This document shows, in pieces, positions 12,867 through 36,348 of a DNA stretch of 64,000 bases. This DNA comes from Mycobacterium sp. E2733. Its GTDB lineage: Bacteria; Actinomycetota; Actinomycetes; Mycobacteriales; Mycobacteriaceae. Position numbers and translations under genes: made by a program. Location of the stretch: assembly GCF_001667585.1 (NCBI RefSeq), contig NZ_LZJZ01000026.1, positions 1 to 64,000 on the forward strand. Direction: 5' to 3'. Every line of letters starts with the position of its first letter. The first letter of the stretch is position 1. The notes beneath the pieces are model-generated. The model was not told the origin of the DNA and did no database searches. It saw only the letters and a program-made list of their open reading frames with translations.

Positions 12867-12898
12867 CGGGATCGCCGGGCGATCCCGACTAAAGTCGG
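12867..12898. repeat. two overlapping palindromes upstream of the zinc-finger gene
   Basis: CGGGATCGCC and GGCGATCCCG form a perfect inverted repeat around a single G (12867-12887). It overlaps CCGACT-AA-AGTCGG (12885-12898). Both lie immediately before the GTG start at 12904 and 42 nt or more upstream of the rbpA promoter. They may be an operator or an mRNA hairpin at the translation start. The second resembles in its core (GACT-NN-AGTC) the operator seen in the 39-43 kb region but lacks its outer bases. Confidence 0.5.
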
Positions 12899-12903
12899 CA
12901 GGC

Positions 12904-13263
12904 GTGACCCGCCGTTCCCGCCCGCAGCCGTGTCGTTGGTGCGGTCGAGACGTGTCCGACGCCGCTATGGGGCGCCGCCGCCAATACTGCCGGCAATCGT
13001 GCCGGCAGCGGGCCTACGAACAACGCGCCTCGCTGACCCGGGGCGGCGCCGGAGCCTCGCTCGCCCTGCCCCCCGACGCGGTGGTCCTGTCCGCGGACGA
13101 CGCCGCCGACCTGTCCGACCGGGTCTACCAGGTGCGGTGCGCGGCGGAGGATGTCGCCACCGCCCTCGAAGAAGGAGCGCAGGCGACCGAACTGCGCGAA
13201 TTGTGCGACCTGCTGATCCGGGCCGCCAGGGCAGCCGACGGCTGGCGCCGGGTCGGCGTCTGA
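12904..13263 (+). CDS. small zinc-ribbon-like protein (Rv2049c position), 119 aa
   Basis: The N-terminus holds a CxxC (CRWC) and, about 22 residues later, a CxxxC (CRQSC) within a very basic stretch (RRRQYCRQSCRQRAYEQR). This pattern is common in actinobacterial CGNR/zinc-ribbon-type nucleic-acid-binding mini-domains. The remaining 70 residues are acidic and predicted helical (SADDAADLSDRVYQVRCAAEDVATALEE). The start GTG at 12904 is preferred over upstream in-frame codons from 12832, because those would overlap palindromes and promoter sequence. The gene occupies the place of Rv2049c between rbpA and pks12. The function is unknown; a DNA- or RNA-binding role is inference. Confidence 0.7.
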   Translation: MTRRSRPQPCRWCGRDVSDAAMGRRRQYCRQSCRQRAYEQRASLTRGGAGASLALPPDAVVLSADDAADLSDRVYQVRCAAEDVATALEEGAQATELRELCDLLIRAARAADGWRRVGV

Positions 13264-13600
13264 CCGTCCTGACCACTGTCGATGCATAGCCGGGTACAGT
13301 CGCGCCATGGACGGCGCGTCAGTTGTATCCCGGCGTACCGGGGTCGCGAGACGTCCCGACACCCGCGGGCGCAACGGCGCGTTCCGGATCCGCTTGGACA
13401 AGGCGTGCCTCACGCCGAAGCCGGTTCTCCGGTAGCAGCCGGGAGCATCGGACGTTTTGAAATACCGTCAGAGTTGGCCATACTCACCAGCGACATTCTT
13501 GGGCCGGAGAGCGCCACGGCATCGCATCGTGCGGCAATTTCCGTGACTCCGCGAGAGTCGCATCGGGGCAGCTGACGGCCAAGTTAGGCGAGAGGTAGTG
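13264..13600 (+). other. 337-nt pks12 leader region, no certain gene
   Basis: No gene here can be supported with confidence. It contains a sigma-A-like promoter (13457-13484) and a 42-codon open frame starting ATG at 13306 and stopping at 13434 (MDGASVVSRRTGVARR...). That frame lacks a convincing ribosome-binding site and has no recognisable motif; it is arginine-rich, as random high-GC frames are. The last 110 nt would be the pks12 untranslated leader. Confidence 0.5.
13457..13484 (+). promoter_or_regulatory. candidate sigma-A-like promoter of pks12
   Basis: TTGAAA (13457-13462, five of six to TTGACA) is followed after 16 nt by CATACT (13479-13484, four of six to TATAAT). Transcription would start near 13491 and leave a leader of about 110 nt before the pks12 ATG. 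This is the only AT-richer patch in the 337-nt intergenic region. Confidence 0.4.
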
Positions 13601-26113
<12,513 letters not shown>

Positions 26114-26138
26114 CCATGAACTTGCGCAGGGCCAGTCA

Positions 26139-28772
26139 GTGAGAATCGCCGTCACCGGCGCCGGCGGCGTCCTCGGCCGGGGCCTGACCGCCCGCTTGCT
26201 CAGCCAGGGCCACGACGTCATCGGCTTCGCCCGTCATCGACCCGAGAGCTGGCCGAGTGCCGCAGAATTCGTCGCGGCCGACATCCGGGACGCCGATGCG
26301 GTCAACCGCGCGGTCGCCGGCGCCGACGTCGTGGCGCACTGCGCATGGGCGAACAGTCCGGGCCCCGACGCCCGGATCAGCCATCAGGTGAATGTCGCGG
26401 GCACCGCCAACGTTCTGCAGGCGATGGCCGAAACCGGTTCCAGGAGGATTGTTTTCGCATCCTCGCCGCATGTTTACGGCGGTGGAGATGCACCGAGGAC
26501 CGAGCACGATGCGAGAACGCCGATCAGCGTCGATGGCGAATACAAGGCCCGGGTCGAGCGGATGATTGAGGAGGCCGGCCTGGAATGGGTCGCGATCCGC
26601 TCCGCGCTGATCGTCGGCCGAGGCGTCGATAACTGGGTGCGTCGGCTGCTGGCGCTGCCGGTATTCCCCGACAGGTCGGCCGACCGTCTCATGCAGGTCG
26701 TCCACCTCGACGACGCCCTCAGGCTGTTCAACCGGGCGATCGTGGACACCGAAATCGGCAGCGGTCCCGTCAATCTCGCCGCTCCTGGTGAGCTGACCTT
26801 CCGGCGCGTCGCCGCGGTGCTTGGACGCCCGATCATGCGGTTGGGCTTTGAGGCGGCCGAGCTGCAACTGGTGCACGGCGCGGCGTTCATGGATACCGCA
26901 CGGTTGCGTGAGCAGTGGGGATTCCGCCCGGCGTGGAACTCCGGTGAGTGTGTCGAGGATTTGGCGCTCGCGGTGCGCGGCCGGGTCACCCTGGGCAAGC
27001 GGGTGGTGTCGCTACCGTGGCGGATGGCCAACATCGTTGACCTTCCTTCCGTGGATGCGCCGACCGAGGACGGGGTGAAGCCGAATTGGGCCGGCCCAGC
27101 CGGAGATAACGGGGAATTCGATACCCCGATCGACCCGCGCTTTCCAACCTTTCTGGCCACCAATTTGTCCGAGGCCCTACCTGGCCCGTTCTCGCCGGCG
27201 TCGGCGTCGGTGACCGTGCGCGGACTGCGCGCGGGTGGCGTGGCCATCGCCGAGCGGCTGCGGCCCGGCGGCATCATCCAGCGTGAAATCGCCACGCGGA
27301 CCGTCGCCGTGTTCGCCCACCGGCTCTACGGGGCCATCACCTCGGCGCATTTCATGGCGGAAACCGTCCCGTTTGCCAAGCCCGCGATGATCGTCAGCAA
27401 CAGCGGATTCTTCGGCCCCAGCATGGCGTCGTTGCCAATCTTCGGTGAGGAGCGTCCACGCTCCGAAACCAGCCGCGTCCGAAAGCAACTGCGGACCGTT
27501 CGCAACATCGGGGTATTCGGCGTCAACCTCATCGGCCTGTCCGCCGGCTCGTCCAGGGACACCCACGAGTTCGTTGCCGATGTGGATCGCCTGGAACGCC
27601 TGGTCGACGACGTGAACCGGTTGGACGATCGTCGGCTGCTCAGCCTGATCTCTTCGGCGCGCGACGATGTGGTGCACGGTTGGGTGCTGGCCTCGGCGTC
27701 GTTCATGCTGTGCGCCGCGTTCAACGTCCTGCTGCGCGGTTTGTGTGGACGAGACACCGCCGCGCCGGCGGGACCGGAATTGGTCAGTGCCCGATCGGTC
27801 GAGGCAATGCAGCGGTTGGTGGCTGCCGCACAGCGCGACCCGAAAGTGACAGCGCTGCTGGCCGAACCGGGGGCGCGGCTGGGCAAGCTGGCCGTCGAGG
27901 CCCCCGAGTTTCACGCCGCAGTCCTGGCGGAGCTGGCGCTGATCGGGCATCGGGGCCCCGCCGAACTCGAGATGCTGTCGATCAGCTATGCCGATGATCC
28001 CGAGTTGCTCGTCCGGATGGTGACCAGAGCGATGAGCGTCCCCGATCCGCCGCAGCCGCCGACGCGCCCCCCGATTCCCCTGCACGCCAGGCCTGTCGCT
28101 CAGCTGGCGGCACGCCAACTCCGCGACCGCGAAGTCCGTCGCGACAAGGTGGTTCGGGCCAACTGGGTGCTACGCAACCTCATGCGCGAGTATGGCCGCA
28201 GGTTGGTCGAGGCCGGAACCCTTGATACCGCCGATGATGTGTTCTATCTGCTCGTCGACGAGCTCGATGCGCTGCCGCCGGACGTCGGTGGGTTGGTGGC
28301 CCGGCGTCGTGCCGAACAACGCCGGCTGGCCGCTGTGGTTCCGCCGACGGTGTTCAGCGGGAGCTGGCAACCGACCACAGCGACATCGGGGGCCCTCACC
28401 AGCGGCGACAGACTGCGCGGTGTCGGCGTGTGTGGGGGTAAGGTGCGTGGCCGGGTGCGTATTGTCCGGCCCGAAACGATCGACGAACTGCAGGCCGGCG
28501 AAATCCTTGTCGCTGAGGTCACCGACGTCGGATACACCGCGGCGTTCTGCTACGCCGCCGCCGTGGTGACCGAACTGGGCGGCCCGATGTCACACGCCGC
28601 GGTGGTGGCCCGCGAGTTCGGCTTTCCCTGTGTGGTGGATGTGCAGGGCGCAACGAAGGCGCTGCCGCAGGGCGCCCTGGTCGAAGTCGACGGTACCTCG
28701 GGCGAGATTCGTCTGCTGGAGTTGGCGTCTGCGGACCATCCACCGCTTCCTGCGGACGGTCACGCCCACTGA
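26139..28772 (+). CDS. NAD-epimerase/PEP-utilising-domain fusion (Rv2047c-like), 877 aa
   Basis: An unusual fusion. Residues 1 to about 300 form an extended-SDR Rossmann domain (MRIAVTGAGGVLGRG at the start, SSPHVYGGG for the active-site strand). It lacks an evident YxxxK, since the tyrosine position reads DGEYKARVE. Residues about 330-740 are helical and resemble the region between domains in PEP-utilising enzymes. Residues about 770-870 are the swivelling phosphohistidine domain, with His819 in GGPMSHAAVVARE. No ATP-grasp domain is visible. It starts with GTG 26 nt after the pks12 stop, so it is probably co-transcribed with pks12 as in M. tuberculosis; a role in mycoketide phospholipid assembly is suggested only by that conserved neighbourhood. 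Confidence 0.85.
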   Translation: MRIAVTGAGGVLGRGLTARLLSQGHDVIGFARHRPESWPSAAEFVAADIRDADAVNRAVAGADVVAHCAWANSPGPDARISHQVNVAGTANVLQAMAETGSRRIVFASSPHVYGGGDAPRTEHDARTPISVDGEYKARVERMIEEAGLEWVAIRSALIVGRGVDNWVRRLLALPVFPDRSADRLMQVVHLDDALRLFNRAIVDTEIGSGPVNLAAPGELTFRRVAAVLGRPIMRLGFEAAELQLVHGAAFMDTARLREQWGFRPAWNSGECVEDLALAVRGRVTLGKRVVSLPWRMANIVDLPSVDAPTEDGVKPNWAGPAGDNGEFDTPIDPRFPTFLATNLSEALPGPFSPASASVTVRGLRAGGVAIAERLRPGGIIQREIATRTVAVFAHRLYGAITSAHFMAETVPFAKPAMIVSNSGFFGPSMASLPIFGEERPRSETSRVRKQLRTVRNIGVFGVNLIGLSAGSSRDTHEFVADVDRLERLVDDVNRLDDRRLLSLISSARDDVVHGWVLASASFMLCAAFNVLLRGLCGRDTAAPAGPELVSARSVEAMQRLVAAAQRDPKVTALLAEPGARLGKLAVEAPEFHAAVLAELALIGHRGPAELEMLSISYADDPELLVRMVTRAMSVPDPPQPPTRPPIPLHARPVAQLAARQLRDREVRRDKVVRANWVLRNLMREYGRRLVEAGTLDTADDVFYLLVDELDALPPDVGGLVARRRAEQRRLAAVVPPTVFSGSWQPTTATSGALTSGDRLRGVGVCGGKVRGRVRIVRPETIDELQAGEILVAEVTDVGYTAAFCYAAAVVTELGGPMSHAAVVAREFGFPCVVDVQGATKALPQGALVEVDGTSGEIRLLELASADHPPLPADGHAH

Positions 28773-28821
28773 AATCTGTTGCGCCATAAGCTGTTATGAC
28801 CCGTCCTATCGACGTCGACGG

Positions 28822-31277
<2,456 letters not shown>

Positions 31278-31305
31278 GATGTCTCCCTGTCGCGGTCTCG
31301 GTTGC

Positions 31306-32256
31306 TCAAATCGGTTGGTAGGGCTTCAGAACGGCGCCTAGCTGGGCTGCCCCGGTGGGCCCGGCAGGTAGCTCGCCGGGGTCGGGGATCATGGCCGCCG
31401 TGCGCTTGTCGATGATCGCCGAGAGGTGGTCTCGCACTTTCTCGACAGTGAGCCCGGTGTCGGTGTATCCCGCAGTCTGGCCGAAGACGCGTAGGCCGAC
31501 GTTACCTGCGCCCGCTTCGAGATTGGCTCCCGAGAGCTCGCAGGCCTCATGGGCCAGGTAACCGACGGCGGGCGATACCAGGCCGGTGGGGAAATGCGCC
31601 TCCATCAGCGAGGTGAACGGCGAAGTCTCGTTGAAGTGGCGGATAGCGGTGGTGTTGGCTGCCGGTCCCAGCGCGTTGACCTTGATACCGAGCGGCGTGC
31701 CCTCGACGGCCAACCCGCGCGTCAATCCGAAGATGCCGCTCTTGGCCGCACCGTAGATGGAAAGGTTCTCGATCCCGAACATCGCGCCCGACGTGGTGTT
31801 CACAATCCGTCCATACCCCGCCTCACGCATGTGCTGCCATGCCGCCCGGCACATCCACACGGTTCCCATCAGGTGCACGTCGATCACCGTGCGGATATCG
31901 GCACTGGAGATCTCGTCGAAATGCGCCAGGAAGCAGACCCCGGCATTGTTCACCAGGATGTCGAGGCGTCCCCACGTGTTCAGCGCCGTCGTGACGACGC
32001 GGCGCGCGCCATCTTCCTCGGCAACGCTGTGCTGATCGGGAACCGCTTCGCCGCCGGCGGCGAGGATCTCTTCGACGACGTGCTCCGCATTCGCCCGCAT
32101 GGTTCCCCGCCCGTCGGGGCCCACGCCAAGGTCATTGACCACCACTTTGGCTCCGCGCTCGGCAAGCAGGGTCGCGTGGGACCGGCCCAAACTCGGGTCC
32201 TGGCCACCGGCCCCGGTGACGATGGCAACCCGGCCGTCGAATCGAAGCTCGCTCAT
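31306..32256 (-). CDS. SDR of the MFE-2/hydroxyacyl-CoA-dehydrogenase-like type, 316 aa
   Basis: An SDR with the extended glycine-rich loop TGAGGQDPSLGRS (residues 14-26) and the VVNDLGVGPDGRG strand (about 39-51). These are typical of multifunctional-enzyme-type 3-hydroxyacyl-CoA dehydrogenases and related steroid side-chain enzymes. Catalytic Ser156, Tyr168 and Lys172 (YGAAK) are present. It may oxidise a hydroxyl produced by one of the adjacent P450s, or a beta-hydroxyacyl-CoA; the choice is inference. The ATG has AAAAGGACTGCC before it. It sits 21 nt after the VOC gene in the same run. Confidence 0.85.
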   Translation of the reverse strand: MSELRFDGRVAIVTGAGGQDPSLGRSHATLLAERGAKVVVNDLGVGPDGRGTMRANAEHVVEEILAAGGEAVPDQHSVAEEDGARRVVTTALNTWGRLDILVNNAGVCFLAHFDEISSADIRTVIDVHLMGTVWMCRAAWQHMREAGYGRIVNTTSGAMFGIENLSIYGAAKSGIFGLTRGLAVEGTPLGIKVNALGPAANTTAIRHFNETSPFTSLMEAHFPTGLVSPAVGYLAHEACELSGANLEAGAGNVGLRVFGQTAGYTDTGLTVEKVRDHLSAIIDKRTAAMIPDPGELPAGPTGAAQLGAVLKPYQPI

Positions 32257-32277
32257 GGCAGTCCTTTTCGCGGTTAC

Positions 32278-32700
32278 TTACGGCAGGTTGGTCGACAGGA
32301 ATGTCAGGGGCAGGCCGAGCACCGACAAGTCGATTTCCTCGAGATAGTTGCCCTCGCCCTCGAAGCCTTGCCGGAAGCGGGTGGCCGAGCCGTAGCGCTT
32401 GGCGATGTCCTCTGCCTCGGACGCTCCGGGGACCTGCACCACCACCGTGAAAACGCCACCCTCACCGTGACTGGCCAGGAATTCGGTGACCGACGTGGCC
32501 ACCTCGGCGGTGGACCCCGGGTTGGGACTGATCAGCTCGATGCCCCGATTCCAATCCAGGAGCACCCGGATGCCGAGTTCGTCCAAATTGATCTCGTCGA
32601 AGCTGAAGCCCAGTTCGGTGAATAGCCGCCCCACCGTGTCATGTCGGTCCCTTGCCACCGCGAAGACGACGTGATGCAGCCGTGACGGTGAATCATTCAT
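32278..32700 (-). CDS. VOC-superfamily (glyoxalase/epimerase-like) protein, 140 aa
   Basis: A single VOC (betaalphabetabetabeta) protein. The two half-modules begin with LHHVVFAVARD (residues about 8-18) and, in the second half, GVFTVVVQVPG. GIELISP near residue 53 carries a possible metal-ligand Glu. Its pattern resembles methylmalonyl-CoA epimerase and extradiol-dioxygenase-like proteins, but the metal set is incomplete by eye, so it may instead bind or isomerise a pathway intermediate. It is located between an SDR and a P450 in the same orientation, with a 60-nt gap to the upstream P450. Confidence 0.75.
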   Translation of the reverse strand: MNDSPSRLHHVVFAVARDRHDTVGRLFTELGFSFDEINLDELGIRVLLDWNRGIELISPNPGSTAEVATSVTEFLASHGEGGVFTVVVQVPGASEAEDIAKRYGSATRFRQGFEGEGNYLEEIDLSVLGLPLTFLSTNLP

Positions 32701-32760
32701 TCGTGACCTCCGGGCAGGATCGGGAGAGTGGTCGGGAAGCCGGACGCGCGGCGCGGGCTG

Positions 32761-33993
32761 TCACTGGTGGCTGAAATCTATGGGAAGACTTGTCGGCCCA
32801 CTCATGCCGAGTATCGGCTTCCACGGTGCCGCTCCGGCACGCCGGGCGTCCGGCAGCCGGCGCGCCAGGATCTTGAGGCCTTCGGCCAGCTCCAGCCGGG
32901 CCAGGTTCGCGCCGAGGCAATAGTGCACGCCGCCGCCGAATGTCAGTACCGCCGGCGCCTCCTTGCGGGTGATGTCGAAGCGGTCGGGTTCCCGGTATAT
33001 GGTCGGATCGCGATTCGCTGCAAAAGAATTCACAAAGATGTAGGTCTCGCTCGGGAACATGTATCCGTCCAACTCGACATCTTCGTTCACGGTTCGGACC
33101 GTGTTGCACACGGCGGGCGAGTGGCGCATGCTCTCTTCGACCGCCGGCATGGCGAGTTCGGGGTGCTCGCGCAACATCGCCCACTGCTCCGGGTGATCGA
33201 GCAGCACCTGCAAGGACGCGGCCAGCTGATTGCGTGTGGTATCCGTTCCGGCAAGCAACAATCCGGCCACGGTCATGCGAAGTTCGTCGGCATTGAGGCG
33301 GTCACCGTCATCCTCGGCGCGGATGAGATCGGAGAGCAGGTCGTCGGTCAGGTGGTGTCGCCGCTCGGCGACCATCTCATCGACGTAGGCGTCGAGCTCG
33401 GCCCAACCGCGAAGGATCGCGGGCGTTTCGGCGGCGAGGTTGACCGAGAAGTTGGCCATCTTGAAAATGGCTTCGGCCCATCGGGAAAACTCTGCCCAGC
33501 TTCCACGTGGCGCACCGAGCAATGCACAGATGATCGGGATCGGGTAGTGACGGGCAATGTCAGTTACAACGTCACAGCGGCCGGCGTCGACGACGCCATC
33601 GACCAGTTCGTTGACGACTTCGCCGATAGTGTCGTGCAGACGCGCGGTGGCCCGCGGGGTGAATGCCCGCGACACCAGGCTTCGCAGCCGATGATGTTCG
33701 GCGCCTTCCGCGCAGATGATGCTTCCGACGACTCTGTCCCAAAGCGGGCCCGACGTCACGCCTTGCGCGCTCAGGTGAAGGCCTGGGGGGATGATGAATC
33801 GGGTGTCGCGGAGAACGGTGCGCGCGAGCTCGTAGGAGAGGATCTCGGGTCCGAATGGGCCGAGGGCGATTGGGCCACGTAGCTGCGCTGCCCGGATGCG
33901 AGCGCAGACCTCGTGCGGTGACTCGGTGACGTCGTACTCGAGCACCGGAAGTCCCGCCTCAAAGATACTGGGCCCACCGGTCGTTGCGGTCAT
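32761..33993 (-). CDS. cytochrome P450, 410 aa
   Basis: A P450 monooxygenase with LAGTDTT at 247-253, Glu287/Arg290 and the haem loop FGGGVHYCLG with Cys359. It has the same numbering as the paralogue at 30048-31277, which supports the ATG start at 33993 over the upstream GTG at 34002. AGAGGA lies about 10 nt before the ATG and only 1 nt before the GTG, pointing the same way. It begins 15 nt after the stop of the DapB-like gene. The gene pair has been separated by the VOC and SDR genes, or those were inserted after the duplication. The substrate is unknown. Confidence 0.92.
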   Translation of the reverse strand: MTATTGGPSIFEAGLPVLEYDVTESPHEVCARIRAAQLRGPIALGPFGPEILSYELARTVLRDTRFIIPPGLHLSAQGVTSGPLWDRVVGSIICAEGAEHHRLRSLVSRAFTPRATARLHDTIGEVVNELVDGVVDAGRCDVVTDIARHYPIPIICALLGAPRGSWAEFSRWAEAIFKMANFSVNLAAETPAILRGWAELDAYVDEMVAERRHHLTDDLLSDLIRAEDDGDRLNADELRMTVAGLLLAGTDTTRNQLAASLQVLLDHPEQWAMLREHPELAMPAVEESMRHSPAVCNTVRTVNEDVELDGYMFPSETYIFVNSFAANRDPTIYREPDRFDITRKEAPAVLTFGGGVHYCLGANLARLELAEGLKILARRLPDARRAGAAPWKPILGMSGPTSLPIDFSHQ

Positions 33994-34008
33994 TACACGC
34001 ACGTCCTC

Positions 34009-35061
34009 TCAGCTACCTGCCAGCACTCCCCGCGGAAGGAGCAGCGGCAGGTCGTTGTAGGTGGCGATGCCGGGCGGGGCGGCGACCACCGCAGGTATCG
34101 CGTTGATCGCCGGCATGGCGGTGATGGTGAGACCCAACATGATGTAATCATCCAGCGTCTCGCCCCGAAAGTCTGGCGGCGGAAGGAAGCTCAGCGTCGT
34201 CTTGATCGTCGGCTGGCCTTGCACCTCGATGGTGTAGCCCACGTCCAGCGGCCAATCCGGATCCAGCGTTTGACCCTTGCGCCACCGGCCGCGGATTTCG
34301 ATGATGTCGCGGCCGCCGAAAATTCCTCTCCAGCGGACGTCTACGCCGGCGACACACCCTTTGGCGATCGTCCAGTCGCCGGGTAGCTCGAGATCCTCGG
34401 TGGTCTGGGCATACTCGACCTCGCAACGCACTTCGTCGAGTTCCACGCCGAGAGCGTCGGCGATCAGCAGAACGGCGTCCCGGAAGACGCCGGACCCCTT
34501 CTCGGTGATGGCCGGCAGGCCTGGCTGGTCGATGGGATAGCCGAAGCCCATGGGTATCTCGGTCGCGGGGGAGTTGTAGATGGTGGTGTCAGCGGACTCA
34601 AGCATCGACACCTTGTCCACTCGGTCGGAGAGGCCTGCCGACACGATGGCGAACAGTTGGATGAAACCGGGGTTGATGCCGCTGCCGAAAATGGTCGACC
34701 CGCCCTGCTGACAGGCCTCGGCAATCCGATCGCGTCCCGCGCCGAGGAAGTGGCCGGTGACGAACCCTGCCGTACCCACCACGTTGACACCCGCTTCGAG
34801 GATGCGGACCAGCTCATCGACATCGGCGAACATCGGGTTGTAGACGACGCAGTCGGGCTTGAGCGCGAGCAGCGCGTCAATGTCGTTGGTGGCCTTCACA
34901 TCGAGGGGTTCGATCCCGCACAGCTCGCCGACATCGCGGCCGACCTTGCCTGGTGACCAGGCGTAACATCCGACGAGCTCGAGTGTGGGGTTTCTGGCTA
35001 TCGCCCGCACCGAACTCTTGCCGACGTTACCCGTCGTCCACTGAACGACCCGATAGGTCAC
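34009..35061 (-). CDS. DapB-like (dihydrodipicolinate reductase N-terminal family) NAD(P) oxidoreductase, 350 aa
   Basis: A Rossmann-fold protein starting [20 protein letters not shown], with [23 protein letters not shown] and the [11 protein letters not shown] loop. It resembles dihydrodipicolinate reductase and 2,4-diaminopentanoate dehydrogenase in the N-terminal fold but lacks the lysine-pathway context. In mycobacteria such genes are frequent near P450 and SDR genes, and the true substrate is not established. GTG at 35061 overlaps the upstream stop (GTGA at 35061-35058), fixing the start; the longer frame to 35175 is rejected. Three relatives, one of them broken, are found at 39792, 41288 and 44086. 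Confidence 0.8.
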   Translation of the reverse strand: MTYRVVQWTTGNVGKSSVRAIARNPTLELVGCYAWSPGKVGRDVGELCGIEPLDVKATNDIDALLALKPDCVVYNPMFADVDELVRILEAGVNVVGTAGFVTGHFLGAGRDRIAEACQQGGSTIFGSGINPGFIQLFAIVSAGLSDRVDKVSMLESADTTIYNSPATEIPMGFGYPIDQPGLPAITEKGSGVFRDAVLLIADALGVELDEVRCEVEYAQTTEDLELPGDWTIAKGCVAGVDVRWRGIFGGRDIIEIRGRWRKGQTLDPDWPLDVGYTIEVQGQPTIKTTLSFLPPPDFRGETLDDYIMLGLTITAMPAINAIPAVVAAPPGIATYNDLPLLLPRGVLAGS

Positions 35062-35489
35062 GGGTGCGGTGCCGCGTGCAGTTGGGCCGCCTGGCGAGCG
35101 AGCCGTTCGTTGTGGATCCTGACCAGTTCGCGGAACCCAAGCCTGTGGTACTTCGGTATGGGCTGGATGCCCCACACGTCCTGCGCGGTGGCCTTACCTT
35201 CAGCGCCCTCCGGGGGCCCGAACGGCGGGTACGGGTACTTGCACTCCAAGGTGTCGTTGGAGTAGCGAATCTTCAGCAGCTCGCTGCAGATCTGCGTGAG
35301 GCTCAGCGTTGGGTAGCCGTAGTAGACCGCCATGAACGGCAAGGTGAATGCGCCTTCGATGACCAGGGCGACCAGGCACACCAACACGGCCCGTTTGATC
35401 CATTTGTGCATTCGCGCGTAATACGGCGTGGTCCCCGGCTCGAGACCAGCGGTGGGTTCTTGCTCTTCGGTGGGCGTCGGTGCGGTCAT
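35058..35489 (-). CDS. single-pass membrane protein of unknown family, 143 aa
   Basis: I do not recognise the family. A hydrophilic N-terminus ([15 protein letters not shown]...) and a short amphipathic stretch ending in a KR pair precede one strong membrane helix (about residues 33-56, [24 protein letters not shown]). A soluble domain follows with two cysteines (QICSELL and LECKYPYPP) and a [16 protein letters not shown] helix. Positive charges before the helix suggest an extracytoplasmic C-terminus, where the cysteines could form a disulphide. It starts 21 nt after the polytopic gene and overlaps the DapB-like gene by 4 nt, so it is likely a subunit or assembly partner of the membrane system encoded here. 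Confidence 0.7.
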   Translation of the reverse strand: MTAPTPTEEQEPTAGLEPGTTPYYARMHKWIKRAVLVCLVALVIEGAFTLPFMAVYYGYPTLSLTQICSELLKIRYSNDTLECKYPYPPFGPPEGAEGKATAQDVWGIQPIPKYHRLGFRELVRIHNERLARQAAQLHAAPHP

Positions 35490-35510
35490 GGCATTGCTCC
35501 TTAAACCTGT

Positions 35511-36209
35511 TCAGTCGGAGAAGATTTCGCGGTTGACGGTGTGCAGATACGGGATGGCCAGGAAGGGGGTGATGTAGAAGATGTCGTAGAGCCACCAGCC
35601 GACGACCGGGAATACCACACCGGCGTAGCGCACGTCGGCGAACATCGTCATGTTGAACACATACGCGGACCAGATCACCACGCCCATCCAGCAGGTGACG
35701 ATCATCCACTGATGGCCCCAGCGCTTCATCTGCAGGAATCCGATGGCCGCGGCCACCCGCATGGAGAACACCGTGAGGATCAGCCCTGCCACATAAGCCT
35801 TCTCGCCCGGTCCCGCCGCGCCGCCGATCCAGAGCTCGTTGTAATGCCAGAAGTAGCCGGCATCAAACATGTTGCCCCACCCAACCATCAGCACCCGGTT
35901 GATCAACGTGTGGTTGGCGACCAGGTCCAGGGCCCAGCCGAGACTGTTGAGCATTCCGTCGATCAGGACCAGATAACCGATCAGGGTCACGATCATAGGC
36001 CGGACCGACAAGCCGGCTCGCAGTGCTTGACGCTGCAGCCACACTCCACGCATGAAGATGGGAAACCCGATGAGCCCCGGAGCCCACATGCCCATCAGGG
36101 CGGCGCCGACGATCATCCACTTGTCGGCCCGGCGCTGCGCCTGGCGGGATTCGTCGTGGTGATCCTCGAGGGCGACCGAGCTCGTGGGCTGTGCGGCAAC
36201 AGGATTCAT
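35511..36209 (-). CDS. polytopic membrane protein, paralogue 1 of a pair, 232 aa
   Basis: There are about five membrane segments, beginning with WMIVGAALMGMWAPGLIGF and ending with VVFPVVGWWLYDIFYITPFLAIPYL. Between segments 2 and 3 is the loop WGNMFDAGYFWHYNELW, rich in Asp, His, Asn and Glu and identical in the paralogue at 38902-39663; MKRWGHQWM is also shared. From memory the family is annotated AveC-like (spirocyclase-like) in mycobacteria; I could not verify this. The neighbouring NorQ/NorD genes suggest a metal-containing membrane enzyme. ATG at 36209 forms an ATGA overlap with the 42-residue microprotein upstream, which fixes the start. The function is inference. Confidence 0.75.
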   Translation of the reverse strand: MNPVAAQPTSSVALEDHHDESRQAQRRADKWMIVGAALMGMWAPGLIGFPIFMRGVWLQRQALRAGLSVRPMIVTLIGYLVLIDGMLNSLGWALDLVANHTLINRVLMVGWGNMFDAGYFWHYNELWIGGAAGPGEKAYVAGLILTVFSMRVAAAIGFLQMKRWGHQWMIVTCWMGVVIWSAYVFNMTMFADVRYAGVVFPVVGWWLYDIFYITPFLAIPYLHTVNREIFSD

Positions 36210-36334
36210 AGATCCCACCACCCTCGGGCGAACGACATGTACAGCTGGATGCCGAACATCACCAGCAGGTAGCCGTAGATGAAGATCTGGAAGACGATGA
36301 GCGCCCTCTTGCGCTTCTGTTCCTGTTGGTCCAT
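36206..36334 (-). CDS. 42-residue membrane microprotein
   Basis: A short gene encoding a charged N-terminus MDQQEQKRKR followed by one hydrophobic helix (ALIVFQIFIYGYLLVMFGI) and a short tail ending FARGWWDL. It has an excellent ribosome-binding site, AAAGGAG at 36347-36341, 6 nt before ATG. The stop overlaps the start of the polytopic gene as ATGA. The norQ stop lies 14 nt upstream. The tight packing and strong site make it a real gene. It is probably a small subunit of the membrane complex. Confidence 0.85.
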   Translation of the reverse strand: MDQQEQKRKRALIVFQIFIYGYLLVMFGIQLYMSFARGWWDL

Positions 36335-36348
36335 GCCGGACTCCTTTC

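Noticed and set aside
13306..13434. 42-codon open frame in the pks12 leader region
   Set aside because: No clear ribosome-binding site and a random-looking Arg-rich product; kept only as a note in the intergenic entry.
28773..28821. Possible terminator between convergent genes
   Set aside because: Only the short palindrome TCGACGTCGA is present, with no stable stem-loop or T-run.
31549..32625. 358-codon plus-strand frame across the SDR and VOC genes
   Set aside because: Antisense to two genes with clear motifs; no recognisable domain.
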